Assembly: GCF_001263205.1 (NCBI RefSeq)
Contig: NZ_CP012333.1
Location: forward strand, 1,302,001 to 1,366,000
DNA: 64,000 nt
Source: Labilithrix luteola
GTDB lineage: Bacteria; Myxococcota_A; Polyangia; Polyangiales; Polyangiaceae
Reading direction: 5' to 3'
The notes beneath the pieces were generated by a model that was given only the letters and a program-made list of their open reading frames with translations, was not told the origin of the DNA and ran no database searches. Below, one piece after another: positions 40,711 to 47,947 of the stretch. The first letter of the stretch is position 1, and each line of letters starts with the position of its first letter. Both the position numbers and the translations under genes were made by a program.

Positions 40711-41825
40711 TGGACCACCACCTCGGCCTCGAGGGCGCCCGCGGCGCGCATCGCCTGCAGCACGCTGGTGAGCTCACGCGGCGACAGCCCCAGGGCGCTG
40801 AGCGCGGACGAGACGTCGGCCAAGGTGGGCGCCTCGTTGACGTAGGCAACGGGCTTCGACGGGTCACGCGTGACGACCTCGCTCTTCTGGGTCACGACCG
40901 TAGTGCCTGCGCCGAACGGGGCAAGCGGCTGCGAGGCGGTCGGCGTCTCCTTCACGATGATGGTGAGCGCTCCGTGGACCACGGCCGAGGGTGCGAGGCG
41001 CACGTCACCACCGGCCACGATTGTACCGGTGCGTTCGTTGAGGACGACGCGCGCGCGACGCACGGGGATGACCTCCAGCTCTTCGAGCTCGGCGATGAGC
41101 TGCACGATCTTCGGCTTGTATGCCTCCGGAATCGTCACGCGGACGGCGCCGCCGTCGGTCGCACTCGCAGCGCCGTCGAACTTCTTGTTGATGGCCTCGG
41201 TGAGCCGCGCGGCGACGCCGAAGCTCGGGTTGCGAAGCTCGAGACGGAGCAAGCCGCCCTCCCCCACCGTCAGCGGAATCTCGCGCTCGACGAGTCCGCC
41301 TTCCGGAATGCGCGCGGTGGTGGTGGTGCCCTGTTTCACGCCGCTTCCCGTGGCCCCCTTGGCCTCGAACCCTCCGACCGTGAGCGGCCCCTGGGCAATC
41401 GAGTAGGTCTTCTGGTCGGCACCTTTGAGGAGCGTCTGCACGAGCACGCCGCCCGTCAGCGAGCGCGCGTTGCCGATCGACGAAACCGTGACGTCGATCT
41501 TCGTTCCTTGCTTGGCAAACGGAGGCAGCGTCGCCGTCACGACCACGGCCGCGACGTTGCGCAGGCGAATCTGGTTCGGATCGACCTGCACGCCGAGCCG
41601 CCGGAGCATCGCCAGAACCGACTGTGCGGTGAAGGGAACGCTCGTATCGTCCCCGGTGCCCGCAAGGCCCGTCACGAGGCCATAGCCCACCAGCTGGTTG
41701 TCGCGCGCCCCGCCCACGTCGACGAGGTCACGAAGCCGATCGGCGCGAGCAGGCCGCGTCATGAGCGTCATCGCGAGGACCACGAGCGCGAGGAGAATCT
41801 TCGAGTACCGATTCTTCGAAAACAT
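40707..41825 (-). CDS. flgI: flagellar P-ring protein FlgI
   Basis: A 372-residue periplasmic protein with signal peptide (ILLALVVLAMTLMTRPARA) and the full FlgI pattern: LRDLVDVGGARDNQLVGYGL, GLAGTGDD, KQGTKIDVTVSSIGNARSL, LEREIPL-like VEREIPL, RARVVLNERTGTIVAGGDV, and a final LSALGLSPRELTSVLQAMRA. FlgI forms the bushing ring in the peptidoglycan layer. It starts 13 bp after the flgH stop. Confidence 0.96.
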   Translation of the reverse strand: MFSKNRYSKILLALVVLAMTLMTRPARADRLRDLVDVGGARDNQLVGYGLVTGLAGTGDDTSVPFTAQSVLAMLRRLGVQVDPNQIRLRNVAAVVVTATLPPFAKQGTKIDVTVSSIGNARSLTGGVLVQTLLKGADQKTYSIAQGPLTVGGFEAKGATGSGVKQGTTTTARIPEGGLVEREIPLTVGEGGLLRLELRNPSFGVAARLTEAINKKFDGAASATDGGAVRVTIPEAYKPKIVQLIAELEELEVIPVRRARVVLNERTGTIVAGGDVRLAPSAVVHGALTIIVKETPTASQPLAPFGAGTTVVTQKSEVVTRDPSKPVAYVNEAPTLADVSSALSALGLSPRELTSVLQAMRAAGALEAEVVVQ

Positions 41826-41838
41826 GAGAAGCAGATCC

Positions 41839-42531
41839 TCAGAACGGATTCACGGAATCGATGATGCGAGCGAGCCAGCCTTTGCGTTGCGAGTCGGCAA
41901 CGTCTCCGCGGCCGGTAAATTCGATTTGGGCGTCGGCAACGCGCGTGGATTCGACGCTGTTGTCGGGATTGATATCGGTCGGGCGAACGAGTCCCGAAAC
42001 GTAGAGGTGATATTCCTCGTTGTTGATGAGGACGACCTTCGTTCCCTCGAGGAACAGGTCCCCATTCGGCATTTCTTTGGCGATACGCACGGCGATATTG
42101 CCGGAGAGCGTTCCTTTGCGGGCCGTATCACCCTCGCCCGTGAACCCATTCTTGGTGGCAAACTCGACCAGCTTGTCCGTATCGAGACTCGGATACGCGC
42201 GCTTGAGTGCGGGAACGAGCCCGAGCATGCCGCCCATGCCCGTGGTGCCGTCGGCTTCGCGCTTCAGATGCGTGCTCGAGGTCCCTTGGGCGTCGGCCGC
42301 CTCCAAGATTCGGATGACCACCACGTCACCCACGCGGACCGCGCGTGTATCCTGCAACCATCCACCACTAGCCTCGCTGAAGAGCGAGCCGGGCGCGGGT
42401 CGAGCGGCGCTCGACAGCTGGGCGTATTCGCCGGCGTGATAGGCGCGCTGGCGCGGCGTGAAGGGCTGGACGTGGCGTGGGCCGCAACCCGAAGCGAAAA
42501 GAACGACGAGCAGGACGAGCGAGCGTTTCAT
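41839..42531 (-). CDS. flgH: flagellar L-ring lipoprotein FlgH
   Basis: A 230-residue lipoprotein (lipobox ASGC, Cys 16) matching FlgH: ARPAPGSLFSEASGGWLQD, AVRVGDVVVIRILE, FTGEGDTARKGTLSGNIAVRI, NGDLFLEGTKVVLINNEEYHL and SGLVRPTDINPDNSVESTRV. It forms the outer-membrane ring, so the organism has a true Gram-negative outer membrane. The ATG lies in the flgA stop (ATGA). Confidence 0.96.
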   Translation of the reverse strand: MKRSLVLLVVLFASGCGPRHVQPFTPRQRAYHAGEYAQLSSAARPAPGSLFSEASGGWLQDTRAVRVGDVVVIRILEAADAQGTSSTHLKREADGTTGMGGMLGLVPALKRAYPSLDTDKLVEFATKNGFTGEGDTARKGTLSGNIAVRIAKEMPNGDLFLEGTKVVLINNEEYHLYVSGLVRPTDINPDNSVESTRVADAQIEFTGRGDVADSQRKGWLARIIDSVNPF

Positions 42532-43121
42532 CGGAGTTCCTCGACGGCGATGGCGCGGTCTTTGGCGACGATCTGGCCGCGAAGCGCGCGCCCGGAAGGA
42601 CGCAGGAGCACTTGCACCACGTCACCGAGGTCGGCGCCTTCGGAGGTGACGGCCGGAGCGGAGATCTCGAGTAGACCTCGCTTGATCACGAGTACGACGG
42701 GCGCCCCCTTGGGCACGTCGAACGTGGCGGCCTCGGGCGACATGTCGAGCTCGAGGGTCACGGGCACACGTGCGACGACGCTCGCATCACGGTGAAACGT
42801 CAGCACGGCCGACGTCGACGAGATTCCCGCTTTGCGCGCGGGCTTGGTGACCTCGATGGTCACGTTGGTCGGAGAATCCGGAATTTCGGGGACCGTCCCG
42901 CAGCGCACGGACCTGATGGTCGTGCCCTTCGGAATCGACGTCGCCGAAGCGGCGATCGCCTCGCGAACGATTCGCTCGATCTCGGCCGGATTGGCCCGGT
43001 GCCATCGCGGATGCGCATTGGCCGAGGCGTTCGGCACGGGCGCCTTGGAAGGCGGAGCGGCCGCGGCGGAAGCCGAGAGCGCAAGAGCGAACACGACGAG
43101 CGCGACGACGCGACGATGCAT
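42528..43121 (-). CDS. flgA: flagellar P-ring chaperone FlgA
   Basis: A 197-residue exported protein (signal peptide VVALVVFALALSASAAAA). An N-terminal region is followed by the SAF domain typical of FlgA (VPKGAPVVLVIKRGLLEIS) and the VVQVLLRPSGRALRGQIVAK end. FlgA is the periplasmic chaperone for P-ring assembly by FlgI. Its start shares one base with the flgG stop (TGATG). Confidence 0.9.
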   Translation of the reverse strand: MHRRVVALVVFALALSASAAAAPPSKAPVPNASANAHPRWHRANPAEIERIVREAIAASATSIPKGTTIRSVRCGTVPEIPDSPTNVTIEVTKPARKAGISSTSAVLTFHRDASVVARVPVTLELDMSPEAATFDVPKGAPVVLVIKRGLLEISAPAVTSEGADLGDVVQVLLRPSGRALRGQIVAKDRAIAVEELR

Positions 43122-43903
43122 CAGCGAACCTGCGTGGCGTTGCGGAGCATCTCGTCGGCCGCCGAGATGACCTTGGAGTTGATCTCGTAAGCGCGCTGCG
43201 TGCGTACGAGCGCGATCATCTCGTTGACGACCTCGACGTTGGAGCCTTCGAGCGCGCCCTGGAGGAAGGTGCCGCGGCCATCGTTGCCCGCAATCCCCGT
43301 CGTGGGCTCGCCGCTCGCCGCGCTCGCCTCGTAGAGATTGTGACCGATGCCGTTCAAGCCATTCGGATTCGGGAAGGTCACGAGCTGGAGCTGGCCGAGC
43401 TGCGCGGGCTGGCGCTGGTTCGGCATGGTCGCCGTGACGGTGCCGTCGGCGGCAATCGAGATCTGCGTAGCGTCGGCCGGGATGGTGATCGGCGGCTCGA
43501 CGGCAAGTCCGTCGCTCGAGACGAGGCGACCTTGCGCGTCGACCTTCAGCGAGCCGGCGCGCGTATAGGCGATGTCACCTTCGCGACGCGTGACGGCGAG
43601 GAAGCCATTGCCTTCGATGGCGACGTCGAACGGATTGCTCGTCTGCTGGATGGGGCCCTGCGCGAAGGCGCGCGAGGTGGAGACGACACGTGCACCCGAG
43701 CCGACCTGCGCGCCCGAGGGAGTCACTCCGCCGACCGTGTTCGCGGTCGGAGCGCGGAGGTTCTGGTAGAGCAGGTCTTCGAACTCGGCATCCTGCCGCT
43801 TGAAGCCCGTGGTGTTCGCGTTCGCGAGGTTGTTCGCGATCGTATCGAGCTTGGTTTCCTGGGCAGTCATGCCGGTGGCTGCAACGTGGAGGGAGCGGAA
43901 CAT
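43121..43903 (-). CDS. flgG: flagellar distal rod protein FlgG
   Basis: A 260-residue rod protein with FRSLHVAATGMTAQETKLDT, NANTTGFKRQDAEFEDLLYQ, NPFDVAIEGNGFLAVTRREG and the C-terminal VVNEMIALVRTQRAYEINSK. The length and motifs match FlgG. No separate flgF is present here, so this may be the only rod gene of its type at the locus. It heads the leftward unit. A sigma-54-like box ends 15 bases before the ATG and no Shine-Dalgarno sequence is visible. Confidence 0.95.
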   Translation of the reverse strand: MFRSLHVAATGMTAQETKLDTIANNLANANTTGFKRQDAEFEDLLYQNLRAPTANTVGGVTPSGAQVGSGARVVSTSRAFAQGPIQQTSNPFDVAIEGNGFLAVTRREGDIAYTRAGSLKVDAQGRLVSSDGLAVEPPITIPADATQISIAADGTVTATMPNQRQPAQLGQLQLVTFPNPNGLNGIGHNLYEASAASGEPTTGIAGNDGRGTFLQGALEGSNVEVVNEMIALVRTQRAYEINSKVISAADEMLRNATQVR

Positions 43904-43917
43904 GGTGTCTTGGTCTT

Positions 43918-43933
43918 TGCGAAGGTGATGCCA
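43918..43933 (-). promoter_or_regulatory. sigma-54-like promoter of the flgG unit
   Basis: The minus strand reads TGGCATCACCTTCGCA, with GG and GC ten bases apart as in the -24/-12 consensus TGGCAC-N5-TTGCW (mismatches in the flanking bases). It lies 15-30 bases before flgG, so the transcript leader would be only a few bases long. Confidence 0.45.
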
Positions 43934-44017
43934 GTCTGGATTCCGCGGACTTGCGAGTTCGGGCGTCGGCTTGGTGGCGCGATCGTCGGGGAATCGACAC
44001 GCGCTCCGATGACGCCG

Positions 44018-44377
44018 TCAGAAGTCCGTCAGATCCTCCTCATCGCCGGCGTCGGGGGTCTCCACGTCCGAAGAGCCCGAGTCCGCGGCGTCCGCGCCCG
44101 ACGCGTCGGGCGACGAACCCGTGGACGCGTCTTTGGTGACGGCGTTCGACGAGGCGTCGGTGACCGAGCTCGCGGCATCGGTCGCCGTCGTCTCCGCGGA
44201 CGGATCTCCGTCGGCAGGAACGCAGTCACCATCGAGACACGTCATCCCGCGCGCGCAATCGCTGATGCGAAGACACTGGTCGGGCGGCGCGCAACGAAGG
44301 ACCGCGAACGAGAGAAGGCCGAGGACCACGACGGAGTGCCACGCGAGGCGCACCGTCGTTCGAAGACGTTCGTTCAT
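44018..44377 (-). CDS. small exported Asp/Ser/Ala-rich protein, mot-linked
   Basis: A 119-residue protein: a hydrophobic N-terminal helix (VVVLGLLSFAVL) ending at a Cys in a poor lipobox (VLRC), a small Cys motif C-LRISDC-ARGMTC-LDGDC, then about 75 residues rich in Asp, Ala and Ser, ending in DEEDLTDF. I do not know the family; the Cys motif occurs in myxobacterial surface proteins. Its ATG overlaps the stop of the preceding gene (ATGA), so it is the last gene of the flbD-motA-motB unit. Confidence 0.6.
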   Translation of the reverse strand: MNERLRTTVRLAWHSVVVLGLLSFAVLRCAPPDQCLRISDCARGMTCLDGDCVPADGDPSAETTATDAASSVTDASSNAVTKDASTGSSPDASGADAADSGSSDVETPDAGDEEDLTDF

Positions 44378-44874
44378 TTGAGATCCGCGCGAAATCCGAG
44401 TTGGAAGAGGGCTTGCCAAACGACGACGTTGTCCGGCAGGTCGCCGCCGAGCGCGAAGACCGCCGCTTCGGGACCGGCGACGAGATAGGTCTTGCTCGCG
44501 AGAGGAACGCGAACCTCGAGGCCCGCGCACGGACCGAGGAGCGTGCCCGGCGCGAGGTACGCAATCGCCCCTGCAGAGGCTGCCACGTGCGAGCCGATCG
44601 TGTGGACGTAGCGCAGCTCGCCGCCGAACGCGGTCTTCGGCTCGATGTCGACGAGGACCGCCGCGAAGATGGCCTCGTCGGGGGCCTCGTCGACGCGAAG
44701 CTCGCCGCCAATACGAAGGCGCGTGCGCGCGCGCTGGAATCCGCGCCCCGCTCCTTCGATTCCCGAGCCGACGTAGACGGCGCCTGCAGGCAGGTACTCC
44801 TGAGCAGACGCCGCCCTTGGCCAGAGCGCCGCCAGACCGAGCGCGATGGCGGCGAGACGTTTGACGACGCTCAT
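44374..44874 (-). CDS. exported, possibly outer-membrane protein, mot-linked
   Basis: A 166-residue protein with signal peptide (IALGLAALWPRAASAQ) and a beta-rich body of amphipathic strands (RTRLRIGGELRVDE, IFAAVLVDIEPKTAFGGELRY, ASAGAIAYLAPGTLLG, GLEVRVPLASKTYLVAGPE) ending in FQLGFRADLK, like a small barrel. I recognise no family. The ATG overlaps the motB stop (ATGA) and its stop overlaps the next start, so it belongs to the stator operon and may help anchor or guide the motor. Confidence 0.65.
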   Translation of the reverse strand: MSVVKRLAAIALGLAALWPRAASAQEYLPAGAVYVGSGIEGAGRGFQRARTRLRIGGELRVDEAPDEAIFAAVLVDIEPKTAFGGELRYVHTIGSHVAASAGAIAYLAPGTLLGPCAGLEVRVPLASKTYLVAGPEAAVFALGGDLPDNVVVWQALFQLGFRADLK

Positions 44875-45599
44875 TTGTCGCCCTCGCGCTGCGTGACGCT
44901 CACGACGATGTCGACGCGGCGATTCTGTTTGCGCGCCTCGTCGCTGTCGTTCGGTCCGAGCGGGTGGAACTCGCCGTAGCCCGCCGCCGAGAGATGAACG
45001 GGTGCGATGCCGGCGGCGGCGAGGTCCCGAACGACCATGGTGGCGCGCGAGGTCGAGAGCTCCCAGTTGGAACGGAAGCGCGGGGTGTGGATGGGACGAT
45101 CGTCGGTGTGGCCTTCGACGCGAACGTCGACGGGGCGCTTCGAGAGCTCGAGGGCGAGCGTCTGGATGGCTTTGTGGGCCGGCTCCTTGAGCGCGTCGTC
45201 ACCCGTGTCGAAGAGCAGGTTGTCGGAGAGGCGAACGACGATCTCGTTGCGCCGCTCGAGCACCTGCATGCTGGTCGGGAGCTCCGCGCGTGCCGACATC
45301 GCGAGAATACTCTGACGGAGATCACTCAGCTCCGCAGGGAGCGCCTGCCCCTTCTTCTGGGCATCTTGCGAAGGCAGCGGGATATCGCCGCCCGGCAGCA
45401 TGCCCGCGCCCGTCTCGGGGAAGAAGTCGATGCCGACCGCCTTCGAGAACGACTCGGTGAAGCGTCCGACCTTCTTCGAGTCGACCTGCGAGACGGCGAA
45501 CATGACGACGAAGAAGGCGAAGAGGAGCGTGATGAAGTCGGCGTAGCTGACGAGCCAGCGCTCGTGGTTCACGTGCTCGGCGTGCTTTTTCTTGCGCAT
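44871..45599 (-). CDS. motB: flagellar stator protein MotB
   Basis: A 242-residue stator subunit. A single membrane helix (WLVSYADFITLLFAFFVVMF) contains the proton-binding D21 near its start. A plug/linker follows, then an OmpA-like peptidoglycan-binding domain with VDVRVEGHTDDRPI and NWELSTSRATMVVRDL (about 120-235). It pairs with MotA to form the ion-driven motor. It lies 15 bp after motA. Confidence 0.94.
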   Translation of the reverse strand: MRKKKHAEHVNHERWLVSYADFITLLFAFFVVMFAVSQVDSKKVGRFTESFSKAVGIDFFPETGAGMLPGGDIPLPSQDAQKKGQALPAELSDLRQSILAMSARAELPTSMQVLERRNEIVVRLSDNLLFDTGDDALKEPAHKAIQTLALELSKRPVDVRVEGHTDDRPIHTPRFRSNWELSTSRATMVVRDLAAAGIAPVHLSAAGYGEFHPLGPNDSDEARKQNRRVDIVVSVTQREGDK

Positions 45600-45614
45600 G
45601 ATCCCCTCACCGCC

Positions 45615-46412
45615 TCACGACGTGGCACGGACCGGCGCGCCCGCACCGCCCGCGGCCTTCGCACCTTCGGTGTTGTGCAGGTACTCGGAGAGGCGCTCGC
45701 GAACGAGCTTCGGGTTCATACCCGCCTGGATGGCGAGAACGCCGGCGAGCACCATCTCGCGCGTGACCGTACGCTCGCGCACGCGGAGCTTGATGCGACC
45801 GCCGAGCGGAAGGAACAGGATGTTCGCGACGGCAACACCGTAGATGGTGGCGACGAACGCGGCGGCGATGCCGTGACCGACGGCGTTGATGTCGCTCAGG
45901 TTGCTCATGACGTGGATGAGGCCGAGAACGGCGCCGATGATGCCGATGGTCGGCGAGTAGCCGCCGGCGGCCTCGAAGGCCTTCGCGTGATCCTCGCCGT
46001 GCTCTTCCTCCTGACCGATCGCGAGCTCCATCGTCTCGCGCACGGTCGCGGCGTCGGCGCCGTCGACGGCCATCATGAGCGACTTGCGAAGGAACGCGTC
46101 GGAGGCGTTCTCGGCGACCTTCTCGAGCGCAAGGATGCCGTCGCGGCGAGCGCGCGTTGCGTAGTCGACGATCTCGTCGAGAAGCTTCTGCGCGTCCTCG
46201 GCGGGCTTCTGGAACGTGCCGAGCGCGGCCTTGACGGCACCGGCCAGCGTCGAGAGGGGGTACTGCACCATGACGGCGCCGATGGTGCCGCCGATGACGA
46301 TCATCGCCGCCGGACCTCCCACCATGGAGCCGAGGTGGCCTCCTTCGAGCGTGTTGCCGAGAAGGATGCAGATGAGCGCGACGGCGATCCCGAGAATCGG
46401 TCCCGGTTGCAT
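45615..46412 (-). CDS. motA: flagellar stator protein MotA
   Basis: A 265-residue membrane protein with four helices (about 6-22, 34-52, 155-175, 187-205), a long cytosolic loop with RRDGILALEKVAE, and the FEAAGGYSPTIGIIGAVLGL motif that carries the conserved prolines of MotA. The C-terminal EMVLAGVLAIQAGMNPKLV matches the family. Its ATG shares a base with the flbD stop (TGATG). Confidence 0.95.
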   Translation of the reverse strand: MQPGPILGIAVALICILLGNTLEGGHLGSMVGGPAAMIVIGGTIGAVMVQYPLSTLAGAVKAALGTFQKPAEDAQKLLDEIVDYATRARRDGILALEKVAENASDAFLRKSLMMAVDGADAATVRETMELAIGQEEEHGEDHAKAFEAAGGYSPTIGIIGAVLGLIHVMSNLSDINAVGHGIAAAFVATIYGVAVANILFLPLGGRIKLRVRERTVTREMVLAGVLAIQAGMNPKLVRERLSEYLHNTEGAKAAGGAGAPVRATS

Positions 46413-46699
46413 CAGCGGCCCCCTTCCTTGCCCGAGATTTCCGAGGCGTCATGGCCATGACGCTCCGTCACGGGGGCGACGCCGGAAGCGTCACCATCCG
46501 TGGGGGAAGCGCCGAAGGGATGACGCACCCGACGGCGGAAGGCGACGACCTGATCGATCAGCTCGTCGAGTGTCTCCCGCACGATGAGACACTCGCCGGA
46601 AGACATCCGCAGCGTGGTGTCCGGCGTGGCGTCGGCCGCATGAATGTGGTCGGGATTTACGACCACGGTTTGCTTGTTGAGTCGCGTGAGCTTGAGCAT
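46412..46699 (-). CDS. flbD: FlbD/SwrD family flagellar protein
   Basis: A 95-residue protein. The first 60 residues (MLKLTRLNKQTVVVNPDHIH, then DTTLRMSSGECLIVRETLDE and VVAFRRRV) match the FlbD/SwrD family that accompanies motA; in Bacillus SwrD raises motor power. The C-terminal 35 residues are disordered and His/Asp/Gly-rich, an unusual extension. A longer open frame exists upstream, but MLKLTRL is the family start. It heads the stator unit and lies just after a strong sigma-54-like box. Confidence 0.88.
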   Translation of the reverse strand: MLKLTRLNKQTVVVNPDHIHAADATPDTTLRMSSGECLIVRETLDELIDQVVAFRRRVRHPFGASPTDGDASGVAPVTERHGHDASEISGKEGGR

Positions 46700-46714
46700 C
46701 GCGACCGCAGGGTC

Positions 46715-46730
46715 AGCAAGGCTCGCGCCA
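46715..46730 (-). promoter_or_regulatory. sigma-54-like promoter of the flbD-mot unit
   Basis: The minus strand reads TGGCGCGAGCCTTGCT, matching the -24/-12 consensus at nearly every defined base, with exact GG-N10-GC spacing. Its -12 GC is 17 bases before the flbD ATG, implying a very short leader. It sits in the 89-bp gap shared with flgB. Confidence 0.6.
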
Positions 46731-46788
46731 CGACGAAAACCGCCGCTGGCATGGACGGTGAAAGAGCTCGCCGCCGGAGGGCCGTGGA

Positions 46789-47181
46789 ATGTCACTTCTC
46801 GATTCGGTCGAGCGTCTCCGTACGGGGCTCGACTACCACCTTGCTCGACACAACGTCCTCGTGTCGAACCTCGCTCAAGCGGACACGCCGGAGTATCGCC
46901 CGCTCGATCTCGCGCGTACCGAATTCCAAGGAGCGATGAACGTCGCGCTCACGGCGACGAACTCAGGACACATCGGAGCACCCGCGGGTTCGAGCACCGC
47001 GCACTTCGACGTCATCAAAGATCCGACCGCGAAGGCAGGCGCCGACGGCAACGCCGTCGACATCGACCGCGAGGCCGTGAAGATCTCCACCAACCAGATG
47101 CGCTACGACATGGTCGCGCAGCTTGCATCGTCCGAGCTCGCGACGCTCGAGTGGGCCGCGGCCGACGGGAGGGGCGGATGA
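46789..47181 (+). CDS. flgB: flagellar proximal rod protein FlgB
   Basis: A 130-residue rod protein: LDSVERLRTGLDYHLARHNV, LVSNLAQADTPEYRPLDLAR, and a C-terminal KISTNQMRYDMVAQLASSEL. It begins the rightward rod-base unit and diverges from flbD. CGGAGGG lies 8 bases before the ATG, a good ribosome-binding site, unlike flbD and flgG. Its stop overlaps the flgC start (ATGA). Confidence 0.93.
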   Translation: MSLLDSVERLRTGLDYHLARHNVLVSNLAQADTPEYRPLDLARTEFQGAMNVALTATNSGHIGAPAGSSTAHFDVIKDPTAKAGADGNAVDIDREAVKISTNQMRYDMVAQLASSELATLEWAAADGRGG

Positions 47182-47630
47182 GCGGCCGCATCGAGAAGAC
47201 CGGCCCCGGCGTCTTCACCGCCATGGACGTCGCCGCCTCCGGCCTCACCGCCGAGCGCAGCCGCATGAACATCATCGCCAGCAACCTGGCGAACGCGCGC
47301 ACGACCAAGACCGAGGAAGGCACGCCCTACAAGCGCCAGGATCCGGTCTTCGCCGCGCAGCCCGCGTTCGGTACCACGGGCGATCCCGTCCTCTCCGCCG
47401 TTCGCAAGGTGGAGCTGAGCTCGGTTCGCCAGGACGACGCGCCGGGCCAGATGGTCTACGACCCCGGCCATCCCGACGCGAACCCCGACGGCTACGTCGA
47501 GTACCCGAACGTCAACACCGTCACCGAGATGGTGAACATGATGAGTGCTTCCCGCGCCTACGAAGCGGGCGTCACCTCCATCGAGTCGCTCAAAGCCATG
47601 GCGCGCGCCGCGCTGAAGATCGGTCGCTGA
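47178..47630 (+). CDS. flgC: flagellar proximal rod protein FlgC
   Basis: A 150-residue protein with FTAMDVAASGLTAERSRMNI, ASNLANARTTKTEEGTPYKR, and GYVEYPNVNTVTEMVNMMSA, all diagnostic of FlgC. The ATG is within the flgB stop. fliE begins 2 bp after its stop. Confidence 0.95.
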   Translation: MSGRIEKTGPGVFTAMDVAASGLTAERSRMNIIASNLANARTTKTEEGTPYKRQDPVFAAQPAFGTTGDPVLSAVRKVELSSVRQDDAPGQMVYDPGHPDANPDGYVEYPNVNTVTEMVNMMSASRAYEAGVTSIESLKAMARAALKIGR

Positions 47631-47632
47631 TC

Positions 47633-47947
47633 ATGCGCATCGAAGGAAGCCCCGAGCTGTCGATCGGCATCCCGAGTATCGACGGTGGCACGACATCCCC
47701 CGCGGAGGGAACGCCGGCCTCCGGCGGACTCGACTTCGGCACGCTCCTCGAGAAGACGGTCGAGGACACGAACCAGCTGCAGAAGGACGCAACCGCCAAG
47801 GCCGAAGCGCTGGCCAAGGGCGCCAGCGACGACCTTCACGGAACCATGATCTCGGTGAAAGAAGCCGAGATCTCCCTCAAACTCGTCGGCTCCATTCGAA
47901 ACCGCCTGATCGACGCCTTCCATGAGCTCTGGCGCATCAACCTCTGA
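47633..47947 (+). CDS. fliE: flagellar rod adaptor protein FliE
   Basis: A 104-residue protein whose C-terminal half fits FliE: FGTLLEKTVEDTNQLQKDAT, HGTMISVKEAEISLKLVGSI, RNRLIDAFHELWRINL. FliE links the MS ring and export gate to the rod. The gene overlaps the start of fliF by 26 bp. Confidence 0.92.
   Translation: MRIEGSPELSIGIPSIDGGTTSPAEGTPASGGLDFGTLLEKTVEDTNQLQKDATAKAEALAKGASDDLHGTMISVKEAEISLKLVGSIRNRLIDAFHELWRINL

Noticed and set aside
44964..46460. 498-codon plus-strand frame opposite motB and motA
   Set aside because: Composition is that of an antisense shadow; MotA and MotB are unmistakable on the other strand.
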